From: Mesorhizobium huakuii
GTDB taxonomy: Bacteria > Pseudomonadota > Alphaproteobacteria > Rhizobiales > Rhizobiaceae
Assembly: GCF_014189455.1 (NCBI RefSeq)
Contig: NZ_CP050296.1
Location: forward strand, 7,002,001 to 7,066,000
Direction of reading: 5' to 3'
DNA: 64,000 nt
Positions 37,814 to 46,980 of the stretch are shown in pieces; the first letter of the stretch is position 1; each line of letters opens with the position of its first letter. The notes under the pieces were generated by a model, which did not search any database, had not been told where the DNA came from, and was given only the letters and a program-made list of their open reading frames with translations. Made by a program: the position numbers and the translations under genes.

Positions 37814-38734
37814 ATGGCGGGAAACGGCGTCGCCTCGGTCGGCGAATGCATGCTCGAACTGTCGGGCCAGACCGGCCCGAACTGGCGCATGGGTTTTGCC
37901 GGCGACACGTTCAACACGCTGTGGGCGCTGCATGCGTTGAGCGGGGACAGGCCGGCAACCTATGTCTCGGCCTTCGGCGACGACCCCTTCTCGCAGGGCC
38001 AGATCGGCTTCTTCGCCGAAAACGGCATCGGCATCGGTTCCAGCCCGGTGATAGCGGGCGCGCGCCCCGGCCTCTACGCCATCACACTGACCGGTGCCGA
38101 GCGCTCCTTCACCTATTGGCGCGGCGACGCGGCGGCCCGGCAGCTCGCCTCGGATCCCACGGCATTGTCGAAAAACCTTGAAAATCAGACACTCGTGTAC
38201 TTTTCCGGAATCACTTTGGCAATTCTGGGCGATGCCGCGCGCAAAACACTGCTGGCTGCCGTGGCCAAGGCCCGCGCGGCGGGCTCGCTGATCGCCTTCG
38301 ATCCCAATTATCGCCCACGGCTTTGGCGCAACCGCGAAAGCGCGCAGGCAGCCATTGTCGAAGCACTCGGCGTCACCGACATCGCCCTGCCGACCTTCCC
38401 CGACGAGCAGATGCTGTTTGAGGATGCAACGCCCCAGGCGACCGCCGGGCGGCTCCGGCAATGGGTCGGCGAGGTCGTGGTCAAGAACGGCGAGCAGCCG
38501 GCGCTGATTGCCGAAAACGGAACATCGTTCGACGTGCCGGCGATCCATGTCGCGGCCCCCGTCGACACCACTGGCGCCGGCGATTCCTTCAATGGCGGAT
38601 ATCTCGCGGCGCGCCTTGCCGGTCACGGACCACGGGAAGCGGCAAGCCGGGCGCATCGCGTCGCCGCCGCCGTGGTGCAGGTCCGCGGCGCACTGGCCCC
38701 ATTCGAGACGCTACGGGCGGCGTTCGAAAACTAG
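37814..38734 (+). CDS. kdgK: PfkB-family sugar kinase (2-keto-3-deoxygluconate kinase type)
   Basis: A 306-residue ribokinase-fold kinase. ATG 37814 follows GGAGG. It has ASVGECMLELSG, GFAGDTFNTLWALHAL at the sugar site, and the anion-hole/catalytic motif PVDTTGAGDSFNGGYLAARL with its base Asp. The GDTxN pattern favours 2-keto-3-deoxygluconate, an Entner-Doudoroff intermediate. It converges on an aldose 1-epimerase gene, and a succinate-semialdehyde dehydrogenase follows, giving a sugar-related neighbourhood. Substrate is inferred. Confidence 0.85.
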   Translation: MAGNGVASVGECMLELSGQTGPNWRMGFAGDTFNTLWALHALSGDRPATYVSAFGDDPFSQGQIGFFAENGIGIGSSPVIAGARPGLYAITLTGAERSFTYWRGDAAARQLASDPTALSKNLENQTLVYFSGITLAILGDAARKTLLAAVAKARAAGSLIAFDPNYRPRLWRNRESAQAAIVEALGVTDIALPTFPDEQMLFEDATPQATAGRLRQWVGEVVVKNGEQPALIAENGTSFDVPAIHVAAPVDTTGAGDSFNGGYLAARLAGHGPREAASRAHRVAAAVVQVRGALAPFETLRAAFEN

Positions 38735-38746
38735 CCGCCGGGAAAA

Positions 38747-39769
38747 CTATGGGAGGCGGAAACGATATTCCGTCACGTGGTGATAGATCGCGCCAGGCCA
38801 CAGCGTCGCCTGCGGGAAATACGGCCGGTTCGGTGCGTCAGGCCATATTTGCGGCTCCAGGCAGAAGCCGGAAAAAGCCTTGTAGTCCCGCCCTTCCAGC
38901 CCCTTTCGCGGCGTCACATACTGGCCGGTATAGAGCTGGACGCCGGGCTCCGTGGTCCAGACCTCCATCTCGACGCCGGAGCTTGCCCCTTGCGTCCATG
39001 CCGCTTGCCGGAGCGGCCCGCGCGCCGAGGCGAGGCAGAAATTCTGGTCGTAGGGAAGCTGCTCGCCCTCGGTCTCCATGCGCAGCGGCCGCGCCTGGCG
39101 GAAGTCGAAGGGCGTGCCGTCGACCGGCTTGACCACGCCGGTCGGGATCATGTCGCTGTCGACAGGCAGATAGGCGCCGGCATTCAGCATCATCCTGTGG
39201 TCGAGAATGTCGCCGGCGCCGCCATCATCGAGGTTGAAATAGGAATGCTGGGTGAGATTGCACAGCGTCGGCTCCTCGCAGGTCGCCGTCAGCTCGACGC
39301 TGAGCGTGCCGGGGATTTTCAGCCGGTAGGTGCAGGTGACGTCGAGCGCGCCGGGAAAGCCCATCGCGCCGTCGGGATCGTGCAGCGTCAGCGTGACGAA
39401 ATCCCTGCCATGCAGCGAAACCGTCCAGGGCCGGTGCGAATAGCCTTGCGAGCCGCCATGCAGCGTATGCTTGTCGAGAAAGTTCGGCTCGGTTTGGTAG
39501 CGGTTGCCGGCGATGGTGAAGCGGCCGTCGCGGATGCGGTTGGCATAGCGGCCGACGACCGCGCCGAAGAAGGCGTTGTCGGCCTCATAGGCTTCCAGGG
39601 TGTTGTAGCCGAGCACCAGCGGCGCATCGTGGCCGGTCAGGCGCAGATCCTGGATGATGGCACCGAGCCCGATGATGTTGGCGGTGAGGCCGCCGCCCCT
39701 GATGGTAAAGCGGCGCACCGGCTCGCCTGCCTGCGTCGTGCCGAAAACCTCGCCGTCCTTCATCGCCAT
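38747..39769 (-). CDS. galM: Aldose 1-epimerase (mutarotase)
   Basis: A 340-residue enzyme interconverting sugar anomers. The N-terminal part has NIIGLGAIIQDLRLTGHDAP and VVGRYANRIRDGRFTIAGNR. The catalytic histidines are in HTLHGGSQGY and NLTQHSYFNL, and the catalytic Glu is near FSGFCLEPQIWPDAPN. Length fits the family. Its 3' end is 12 bp from the KdgK-type kinase. Confidence 0.9.
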   Translation of the reverse strand: MAMKDGEVFGTTQAGEPVRRFTIRGGGLTANIIGLGAIIQDLRLTGHDAPLVLGYNTLEAYEADNAFFGAVVGRYANRIRDGRFTIAGNRYQTEPNFLDKHTLHGGSQGYSHRPWTVSLHGRDFVTLTLHDPDGAMGFPGALDVTCTYRLKIPGTLSVELTATCEEPTLCNLTQHSYFNLDDGGAGDILDHRMMLNAGAYLPVDSDMIPTGVVKPVDGTPFDFRQARPLRMETEGEQLPYDQNFCLASARGPLRQAAWTQGASSGVEMEVWTTEPGVQLYTGQYVTPRKGLEGRDYKAFSGFCLEPQIWPDAPNRPYFPQATLWPGAIYHHVTEYRFRLP

Positions 39770-39815
39770 GCCCGCAAACGTCAGTTAATCCAAAGGATTC
39801 GGCTGGTTTTCTCGA

Positions 39816-39849
39816 CCCAAGGCGGCGGGCAAGGCCCGCCGACCCTGGG
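39816..39849 (-). terminator. Hairpin between SSADH and epimerase genes
   Basis: CCCAAGG and CCCTGGG flank an inner GGCGGGC/GCCCGCC stem. It sits just past the stop of the dehydrogenase, read on the minus strand, but lacks a clear T run, so termination or mRNA stabilisation is uncertain. Confidence 0.4.
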
Positions 39850-39858
39850 AATAAGGTA

Positions 39859-41315
39859 TCAGAGGCCGAGGCCACCGATACAGACATATTTGGTATCGAG
39901 GTAATCCTCGATGCCCTGATGTCCGCCTTCCTTGCCGAGGCCGGATTCCTTGACGCCGCCGAACGGCGCTTCCGGCGTGGTAATGAGGCCTTCATTGACC
40001 CCGACCATGCCGTATTTCAGGCCTTCCATAACGCGGAAGGCGCGGCCGAGATCGCCGGTGTAGAAATAACAGGCAAGGCCGAATTCGGTGTCGTTGGCGA
40101 GCGCTACTGCTTCCGCCTCGGTCTCGAACTTGAACACCGGCGCGACCGGCCCAAAAATCTCTTCCTTCATGAAGCGCATCTTGGGCGTGGCGTCGGCGAT
40201 GACCGTCGGCTGGAAGAACGAGCCGCCGAGCGCATGGCGCTTGCCGCCAGCGACGATCTTGCCGCCCTTGGCGGTGGCGTCGGCGATCAGCTCCTCGACC
40301 TTCTCGACCGCCTTCTCGTCGATCAGCGGCCCCTGCTGAACGCCTTCCTCGAGGCCGGAACCGACCTTAAGCCCGTTGCTGGCCGCGCCAGTTTCTCGAC
40401 GAACTTGTCATAGACGCCGGCCTGGACCAGGAAGCGGTTGGTGCAAACGCAGGTCTGGCCGGAATTGCGATACTTGGCAGTGATCGCGCCGGCCACGGCA
40501 CGCTCGATATCGGCGTCGTCGAAGACGATGAACGGTGCATTGCCGCCGAGTTCCATCGACACTTTCTTCACGGTGACCGACGACTTCTGGATGAGCAGCT
40601 TGCCGACCTCGGTCGACCCGGTGAAGGTGATCTTCGACACCAGCGGATTGGCGCAGATCTCGTCGCCGATCTCGCTGGCCGAACCGGTCAGGATATTGAC
40701 GACGCCCTTGGGGAAGCCGACTTCCTCGGCCAGCGCGCCCCAGGCAAGGCCCGAATACGGCGTCTGCGAAGCCGGCTTGACGACGGCGGTGCAGCCGGCG
40801 GCGAGAGCCGGGCCAAGTTTGCGGGCCAGCATCGAGGACGGGAAATTCCACGGCGTGATGGCGGCGATGACGCCGACCGGCTCCTTGGTTACCAGGATGC
40901 GGCGGTCTGCCCATGGCGAGGGCACGACGTCGCCATAGGTGCGGCGGCCTTCCTCGGCGAACCACAGTATATAGGCCGCGGCAGAGCCGATCTCGCCCTT
41001 CGATTCGAACAGCGACTTGCCCTGCTCGATGGTGAGCAGTTCGGCAAGGACATCCTGATTGTCCATCATCGCATCATGCAGCTTGCGCAGCAGCTTCGAA
41101 CGCTCGAGCGCGGTTGTCTTGCGCCAGGTCTTGAACGCTTCGTCGGCGGCCTCGATGGCGCGGCGGGTTTCGGCTTTGCCCGACTTCGGCACGGTGCCGA
41201 TCTTCAGGCCGGTGGCGGGGTTGTTGACGTCGACCGTCTGGCCGCTGTCTGCCTGCACCCATTCGCCGTTGATGAGATTGGCCTGCCGCATGAAATGGCT
41301 GGTTTTCTGAAGCAT
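39859..41315 (-). pseudogene. gabD: NAD(P)-dependent succinate-semialdehyde dehydrogenase, frameshifted
   Basis: An aldehyde dehydrogenase that oxidises succinate semialdehyde to succinate. Conserved parts before the break are [33 protein letters not shown], the Glu of [12 protein letters not shown] and the catalytic Cys in [12 protein letters not shown]. After KFVEKLA (near 40382-40388) the frame shifts, and GLKVGSGLEEGVQQGPLIDE continues in another frame to KEEIFGPVAPVF and the stop at 39859. Restoring one C in GGCCGCGCCAG rejoins a protein of about 485 residues, normal size. Probably a consensus error. Confidence 0.88.
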
Positions 41316-41513
41316 GGTCTATCCTCCGTTTCGGTGCCCTGACGGGCCGGTCTGTGAATTCTTCGATGAGCGTGCGTAGTGGGCGGAAGCCAGCACGCCG
41401 GAGCCACTGCTTTACCTAGGGCAAGGCCGGCAAGCAATCGCAAGATGGCATATAGGGGTTGGGCCAGCCAAAGGCTAGTCCTTCACATGTGAATTAGTTT
41501 AAGAAGCCCAGAC

Positions 41514-42464
41514 CTAACCAAAGACGTGAACCACCACCGTCAGCCAGAAGGCCGTGGTGACGGCGGCGCAGGCGGTGGCGATCGTCATCTGGTTCGATGC
41601 CAGTGCCTGGCCGGTGTTGAACTGCACGGCGATAAGGTAGGAATTGATGCCGGACGGCAGCGCCGCGACCACGACCGCCACCTTTGCGGTCATCGGTGGC
41701 AGGCCGAGCAGCCAGACGAAGGCGAGAACCAGCGCTGGCATCAGGAACAGTTTCAGCGCCGATAGCGCCAGCGCCGGGCGGACATTGCCGGAAACGCCGA
41801 AGCGGCGCAGGCTGAGCCCCATGGCAAACAGCGCCACCGGCCCTGCCGTGTCGGCCAGCGCATCGACCAATCGCATGACGAGGCCGGGCAGCGGCACGCC
41901 GCTCAGCCGCCATGCCAGCCCGAGCAGAATGCCGATGATCAGCGGGTTGATGAACAGCCGCCGCAGGAAACCGCGCAGCACCCGCAGCGGATGGACATGT
42001 TCGCCGCTGCCGCGACCGAACATCTCGAACAGCACGATCGAGGCCATCATCATGACCGGCAGATGCACCGAGACCAGCAGCGACAGCACTTCGAAGCCGC
42101 TCGGGCCGAATATCCCGAGAATGAAGGGCGCGCCGAGCAGCACCACATTGGAATAGGCAGACGACACGCCGCCAACGACGCCGGCGCGCGCATCGCGTCC
42201 GAAGATCCGCGTGGTGACGACATGGCCGGCGGCCCAGGTGATCGCCACCGCCGTGAAATAGGCTCCCCACAACGGCCACGGCGCGACACCGTGGAAATCG
42301 GCGTTCACCATGGTCTGGAACAAAAGCAGGGGCATCGCCACGTTGACGGCGAACTCCGATATGCCCTCGCCGCTCGCCGGTCTGAGATAGCCGGTCAGCC
42401 CGGCGAGATAGCCGAGCGCCACCAGGCTGAAGACGAAAAGCACGGTTTCTGTGAGCGGAGACAT
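41514..42464 (-). CDS. AEC-family transporter (auxin efflux carrier fold)
   Basis: A 316-residue membrane protein with ten hydrophobic segments in two halves, beginning MSPLTETVLFVFSLVALGYL and containing FAVNVAMPLLLFQTMV and GLPPMTAKVAVVVAALPSGI, as in AEC/MdcF/YfdV carriers. These export or import carboxylates such as malonate or malate. It stands alone, divergent from the caspase-TPR gene. Substrate unknown. Confidence 0.88.
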   Translation of the reverse strand: MSPLTETVLFVFSLVALGYLAGLTGYLRPASGEGISEFAVNVAMPLLLFQTMVNADFHGVAPWPLWGAYFTAVAITWAAGHVVTTRIFGRDARAGVVGGVSSAYSNVVLLGAPFILGIFGPSGFEVLSLLVSVHLPVMMMASIVLFEMFGRGSGEHVHPLRVLRGFLRRLFINPLIIGILLGLAWRLSGVPLPGLVMRLVDALADTAGPVALFAMGLSLRRFGVSGNVRPALALSALKLFLMPALVLAFVWLLGLPPMTAKVAVVVAALPSGINSYLIAVQFNTGQALASNQMTIATACAAVTTAFWLTVVVHVFG

Positions 42465-42575
42465 TTTTCAGGGATAGGCGAGCCACGTCCGCGGCGCAAT
42501 CGCGCCCGAATTTGATCATGCTATGCTGGCAGCGTTATAGAGGGTTTGGAGTATCAGGGCGGACACGAACGACAA

Positions 42576-45500
42576 ATGACCTTTGTCGAAACCTCAGGAT
42601 GCAACCTCTTTGCGCGGATGTGGCTGACGGCTTTCGTCGCCGCACTGGTTTGTCTTGCCGCGACGACGCTTGCACTTGCGCAGACGAAAAGCCTCAAGGG
42701 CGTGGCGCTGATCATCGGCCAGTCGAATTACCAGCACATCGCCGCCCTGCCCAACCCGGCCAATGACGCCCGCGACATGGCCAAGATGCTGACCGACCTC
42801 GGCTTCGACGCCCGCAACGTCACCGACCGCGATGCCGCCAAGCTGAAGCGCGACCTCGAACGCTTCGTCGAGGATGCCGAGGGCGCCGATGTCGCCTTCA
42901 TCTATTACTCCGGCCACGGCATCGAAGCCGGCGGCGAGAATTATCTGGTTCCGGTCGACGCCGACGTCTCGTCGCTCAAGGATGCAGGCCAGGCGCTGGT
43001 GCCGATCTCCGCGGTCATGGATGAGTTGAAGAAGACCGTGCCGGTGACGATCGTGCTGCTCGATGCCTGCCGCACCAATCCGTTTCCGGCGGACGCCGTG
43101 GTGCGGCGGGCGCCGACCGCTTCCGCCGAACCCATCGGCGCCGGCGGGCTGGAACCGGTGCGCGGCGCGAAGACCCTCGCCAATGCGTCGGCGCAAGATG
43201 CGAGCCTCGGCACTGTGGTCGGCTTCGCCGCCGAACCGGGCCGCCCGGCGCTCGATGGCGCGGCCGGCGAAAACAGCCCCTATGCGGCTGCCCTGCTGCG
43301 CCACCTCGCCGCGATGAAAGGCACGGAGTTCGGCTCCGTCATGCGCATGGTGACCGAGGAAGTCTATCTCGACACCAAGGCCAAGCAGCGCCCCTGGGTC
43401 AATGAGAGCCTGCGCCGTCTGCTCTATTTCGGCGTCGCACCGCCTGAGCCGACCGGCGATGACGGGCTGATCACCGGCGAGCGGCGGCAGTTGCTTTTGA
43501 CCATTTCCGACCTGCCCGACCCCAAGCGGGCGCAGGTGGAACTGGCCTCGCTGCAGGACGGCGTGCCGCTCGACGCGCTCTATGGCGTGCTCAGGGCCCT
43601 CGGCACAGACAAGATCCCCGAGGACCCGACCGACCTGCAGAAGGTGCTTGGCGCCCAGGCCGAGCGCCTGAAGAAAATGATGTCGGAACGAGCCGCACTG
43701 CGCACCGACGATCCCGAGATCAAGCGGCTCGTCGCTTCCGCCGACAAGGCCATCGGCCAGGGCGCCATGGTGACGGCGCGCAAGTTCCTCGATGACGCGG
43801 TCGGCAGGGTCGAGCAGAACAGCGGTGCGGTCGACGAGGCAGAGGAACTGGTCAGGCAGAAACGCATCGCCGACGCCGCGATCTACGCCAAACGCGCCGA
43901 TGCCGCCGCATTGGTCTTCGACTACAAATCTGCCGCCAACGACTATGCCAAGTCCTTCTCGCTGGTCGAGAAATGGGACGACAAGCTGCGCTGGAACTAC
44001 AAGAACCAGCAAGCCGAGGCGCTCAACTCTTACGGCTACGCCACCGGCGATCTCGACGCCTTGCAGCACGCGATCGAAGCCTATCATGTCATCCTGAACT
44101 TCATTCCCAATGGCGAGCAGAACAGGGATTGGGCGATCACCCGCAACAACATGGCGGTGGTGCTGCAGACCATCGGCGAGCGCGAGACCGAGACCGCGCG
44201 TCTCGAGGAAGCAGCACAAATCTTCCGCGATTCGCTTGCCGTCTTCGAGCGCGAGAAGGACGATCCCAACTGGGCGGCCGCGCAGAACAACCTCGCCAAT
44301 GTGCTCTTGAAAATCGGCGAACGAGAAAGCGACCCGAAGCGCCTCAATGAGGCCGTGGCGGCGATGCGCGCCACGTTGGAAAAGCGCCCGCGCGACAAGC
44401 TGCCGCTCGACTGGGCCGCTTCGCAGAACAATCTCGGCCTGGCGCTCTATGCGCTCTCCGAGCGTGAACCCGCCGGCGAGCATCTGAAGGACGCGGAAGC
44501 CGCCTACCGGCTGGCATTGGAGGAATACACGCGCGAGAAGACGCCCGTGGAATGGGCGATGGTCGAGAACAATCTCGGCAACACGCTCGTCACCCTTGGC
44601 ATCCAGCTCAACGACAAGACCAAGATCAACGAGGCAGCCGATGCCTTCCGCGCCGCGCTGGAGGTTAGAACCCGCGAGACCTTCCCGGTCTCATGGGCGA
44701 CCAGCCGGCTCAACCTCGGCAACGCGCTGAGCGGTGTCGCCCGCTTCGACATGGGCACGGATACGCTCGAAGAGGCCGCAGCAGCCTATGACGATGCGCT
44801 GACGGTGTTTACCCGGCAGCGCTTCCCGATGGATTGGGCATCCGCCCAGAACAATCTCGGCTCGATCTACCAGACGCTCGGCCAGCGGACCCGCGATGCG
44901 GCCAGGCTCGAACAGTCGGTGGCAGCGTTCCAGGCGGCCCGGCAGGTCTATGTCAGGCGGAAATTCCCGCTCGACTGGGCCATGTGCTATTACAATCTCG
45001 GCAACACGCTGCAGCTGCTAGGCGGCGTGACCGACAAGCCCGAGCACTACAGCGAGGCGGTCGACGCCTACAGCAATGCGTTGCGCGAGTACAAGCGCGA
45101 GACAAATCCGCGGCAGTGGGCGCTCTCCCAGGCCGGCCTCGGCTCGACGCTGCACTGGTTGAGCATGAGCAATGCCAATCCCAAGATCCTGCGGGATTCG
45201 ATCGCCGCGCGGCGGGCGGCACTCGAAGTGCTGACCATCGAGACCGCGCCGGTCGACTGGGCCAACGCCCAGAACGGCATCGGCATGAGCCTGCTCAACC
45301 TCGGCAATCTCGAACGGACCGGCAAATATCTCGACGAGGCCGAGGCGGCTTTCACGGCGACGCTGAAAGTGTTCACCAGGGAAAGCCAGCCCTTGCAGTG
45401 GGCCTTCGAACAGAACAACCTTGGCGACATCCACTGGAACCGCGCCAGCTATGGCGGCGGCAAGGCCGAATATCTCAAAGCCATCGAATTCTTCGAGAAC

Positions 45501-45596
45501 GCCAAGCAAGGTTTTACCGAATCCGGCTACACCATTCCCATTCCGCTTACCGACCAGAAGATCGATCTGGTGAAAAAGCAAATCGCCAAAAAGTGA
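42576..45596 (+). CDS. Secreted caspase-like (C14) protein with TPR repeats
   Basis: About 1006 residues. A signal peptide (WLTAFVAALVCLAATTLALA) is followed by a caspase/metacaspase p20-like domain (about 40-270): KGVALIIGQSNYQHI, catalytic His in FIYYSGHGIEAGGENYLV and catalytic Cys in VLLDACRTNPFP. The C-terminal two thirds hold about nine tetratricopeptide-type repeats marked by WA-x-x-QNNLG (for example DWAASQNNLGLALYALSERE). ATG 42576 precedes the signal peptide directly. Bacterial caspase-TPR proteins are linked to signalling or conflict; here it is apparently periplasmic, and its target is unknown. Confidence 0.85.
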   Translation: MTFVETSGCNLFARMWLTAFVAALVCLAATTLALAQTKSLKGVALIIGQSNYQHIAALPNPANDARDMAKMLTDLGFDARNVTDRDAAKLKRDLERFVEDAEGADVAFIYYSGHGIEAGGENYLVPVDADVSSLKDAGQALVPISAVMDELKKTVPVTIVLLDACRTNPFPADAVVRRAPTASAEPIGAGGLEPVRGAKTLANASAQDASLGTVVGFAAEPGRPALDGAAGENSPYAAALLRHLAAMKGTEFGSVMRMVTEEVYLDTKAKQRPWVNESLRRLLYFGVAPPEPTGDDGLITGERRQLLLTISDLPDPKRAQVELASLQDGVPLDALYGVLRALGTDKIPEDPTDLQKVLGAQAERLKKMMSERAALRTDDPEIKRLVASADKAIGQGAMVTARKFLDDAVGRVEQNSGAVDEAEELVRQKRIADAAIYAKRADAAALVFDYKSAANDYAKSFSLVEKWDDKLRWNYKNQQAEALNSYGYATGDLDALQHAIEAYHVILNFIPNGEQNRDWAITRNNMAVVLQTIGERETETARLEEAAQIFRDSLAVFEREKDDPNWAAAQNNLANVLLKIGERESDPKRLNEAVAAMRATLEKRPRDKLPLDWAASQNNLGLALYALSEREPAGEHLKDAEAAYRLALEEYTREKTPVEWAMVENNLGNTLVTLGIQLNDKTKINEAADAFRAALEVRTRETFPVSWATSRLNLGNALSGVARFDMGTDTLEEAAAAYDDALTVFTRQRFPMDWASAQNNLGSIYQTLGQRTRDAARLEQSVAAFQAARQVYVRRKFPLDWAMCYYNLGNTLQLLGGVTDKPEHYSEAVDAYSNALREYKRETNPRQWALSQAGLGSTLHWLSMSNANPKILRDSIAARRAALEVLTIETAPVDWANAQNGIGMSLLNLGNLERTGKYLDEAEAAFTATLKVFTRESQPLQWAFEQNNLGDIHWNRASYGGGKAEYLKAIEFFENAKQGFTESGYTIPIPLTDQKIDLVKKQIAKK

Positions 45597-45695
45597 GGCT
45601 GGGACGTCTGCAACGCCCGCTTGTCTTTGTGCCGGCGTTCCGATCCCTATATGCGAATGACCGGAACCCGATGTCGGGCTCCTGGAAGGACCGCG

Positions 45696-46244
45696 ATGAT
45701 CCGATTTGCCCTGGCCTTGCTGCTGCTCGTCATTCCTGTCGCGGCCCATGCCACGGATGCCGGCTGGGCGCTGCTGCGTGATGGTGGCCATGTCGTGCTG
45801 CTGCGCCATGCCATGGTCACCGGCACCACCGATCCCGCCAATTTCGACATCGACAGCTGTGCCACCCAGATGAACCTGTCGGCGCGCGGCAAGCAGCAGG
45901 CGAGCAAGATAGGCGCCTTGTTTGCCGCCCGCGCCGCGCCGATCGAGCGCGTGCTGTCCAGCCGCTACTGCCGCTGCCTCGACACCGCCCGCATCGCCTT
46001 CGAGGCGGAGCCGGAGCTGTTCGCCCCGCTCGATCTCTTAAAGGGCGACGACGCGCAGAAGGCAGCGCAGATCGCCGCCATCATGAAGGAAATCCGCGCC
46101 TATTCCGGTTCCGACAATCTGGTCATGGTCACCCATCTGGAAGACATCGTGGCGCTCACCGGTGTGTCGCCGCGCGAAGGCGAAGCCGTGGTCGTCGAGC
46201 CGCAAGGCGATGGTCTGCGCGTACTCGGCCGCGTCACTTTCTGA
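45696..46244 (+). CDS. Exported histidine phosphatase superfamily protein
   Basis: A 182-residue protein with a signal peptide (FALALLLLVIPVAAHA). The phosphatase RHG motif appears as VVLLRHAMVTG, and a second histidine in MVTHLEDIVALTG; the middle has SSRYCRCLDTARIAF. This branch resembles periplasmic Ais/phosphoglycerate-mutase-like phosphatases. ATG 45696 has GGAAGGA upstream. It follows the caspase-TPR gene by 99 bp on the same strand, so they may be co-expressed. Substrate unknown. Confidence 0.85.
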   Translation: MIRFALALLLLVIPVAAHATDAGWALLRDGGHVVLLRHAMVTGTTDPANFDIDSCATQMNLSARGKQQASKIGALFAARAAPIERVLSSRYCRCLDTARIAFEAEPELFAPLDLLKGDDAQKAAQIAAIMKEIRAYSGSDNLVMVTHLEDIVALTGVSPREGEAVVVEPQGDGLRVLGRVTF

Positions 46245-46473
46245 CCTCAGATATTTTGGTCGATGGCGCTGGAGGCAGTGTTGCCGAAACGCCACTACCG
46301 AAAGAAGCCACGAATTCGCCGCGACAATGCCGCTTGCGACAACCCGTCGCAGGCTCTATAGCCGCGCTCCCGGTCACGAGAACCGAAGCGAGCACAACGG
46401 TTGGAGCTTTCGTCTCCGCCCGTGCAGGCGGCATTGCCGCCCTGTATACGGCGCCGTTTCGGGGATTGGGATC

Positions 46474-46549
46474 GCGGATGTAGCTCAGTCTGGTAGAGCG
46501 CCGGATTTGGATCCGGAGGTCGCAGGTTCGAATCCTGCTGTCTGCACCA
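46474..46549 (+). tRNA. tRNA-like gene, probable anticodon UGG (Pro), with defective anticodon loop
   Basis: Acceptor halves (GCGGATG / TGTCTGC), D arm GCTC/GAGC, T arm GCAGG-TTCGAAT-CCTGC and an encoded CCA end are all present. The anticodon arm CCGGA / TCCGG encloses only six bases (TTTGGA) rather than seven. One missing T would give loop TTTGGAT with anticodon TGG (Pro). The first base pair is G-C, unlike normal bacterial tRNA-Pro (C-G), so this is not the standard gene. Either it is degenerate or a base has been lost. Confidence 0.6.
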
Positions 46550-46619
46550 CGGATAGCTCAGTTTGGTAGAGCATCAGATTTAGGTTCTGACGTCGAAGGT
46601 TCGAATCCTTCTCCATTGG
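46547..46619 (+). tRNA. tRNA-like gene, anticodon UAG, class I body
   Basis: D arm GCTC/GAGC, a sound anticodon arm TCAGA-TTTAGGT-TCTGA and T arm GAAGG-TTCGAAT-CCTTC are clear, giving anticodon TAG, which reads the Leu codon CUA. The variable loop is only four or five bases, whereas tRNA-Leu has a long variable arm. The acceptor stem (CCACGGA / TCCATTG) has two mismatches and overlaps the CCA of the preceding tRNA-like gene. No CCA is encoded. Identity and activity are uncertain. Confidence 0.5.
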
Positions 46620-46980
46620 CCTGATAAGCCAGCACCCTGCACGGTGTTATTCGAAAAACGGTCCGGGGACTGGAATGCTGAAGACCTGACGAACGGCCGA
46701 AGCCTTCGGGCCAAGGCCGTTTCGTAAGGTCCAACGCCATCGGCTCGCGGCCTGGCCCGCGGTGATGATCAAGGCGCAGCGTCGCCGGCAAGGGAGGCTA
46801 CGGCCTCAGGCGCCCGCCTCGCTGCCCCGCGATCCGCTCCCGAAGGCCCGCCACGGGTTGATGCCACCGGTCCCCGGATCATTCGTGCCCGGACCATGAC
46901 GACGTGAAACGAGAAACGAAGGGAAGATCGACGCATGAGTTGACGCCTCGCATGGGGCCATGCCCGACAGGAGTAAGACA
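46620..46980. other. Gap downstream of tRNA-like genes
   Basis: About 360 bases with no supported gene. A hairpin at 46690-46724 (CGAACGGCC with GGCCGTTTCG) could end the tRNA transcript. Open frames crossing the tRNA-like genes give only tRNA-derived peptides and are not genes. The slipin promoter should lie in the second half, ending with AGGAGTAAGACA before its ATG. Confidence 0.4.

Noticed and set aside
37202..38656. 484-codon minus-strand open frame over the sugar kinase
   Set aside because: The plus strand encodes a complete PfkB kinase with GGAGG start; only the 37213-37662 part on the minus strand (another frame) is coding.
42594..44483. 629-codon minus-strand open frame
   Set aside because: It is antisense to the caspase-TPR gene, which has clear catalytic motifs; the antisense product has low-complexity, arginine/glycine-rich composition.
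46256..46473. Possible small genes between the phosphatase and the tRNA-like genes
   Set aside because: Short open frames on both strands lack ribosome binding sites and recognisable features; treated as non-coding.
46474..46619. tRNA-associated integration site of a genomic island
   Set aside because: No integrase, mobility gene or direct repeat of the tRNA 3' end was seen nearby, and the flanking genes are ordinary chromosomal ones.
46162..46791. Open frames crossing the tRNA-like genes on both strands
   Set aside because: Their peptides (for example SGRAPDLDPEVAGSNPA and GEGFEPSTSEPKSDALP) are typical spurious translations of tRNA sequence.
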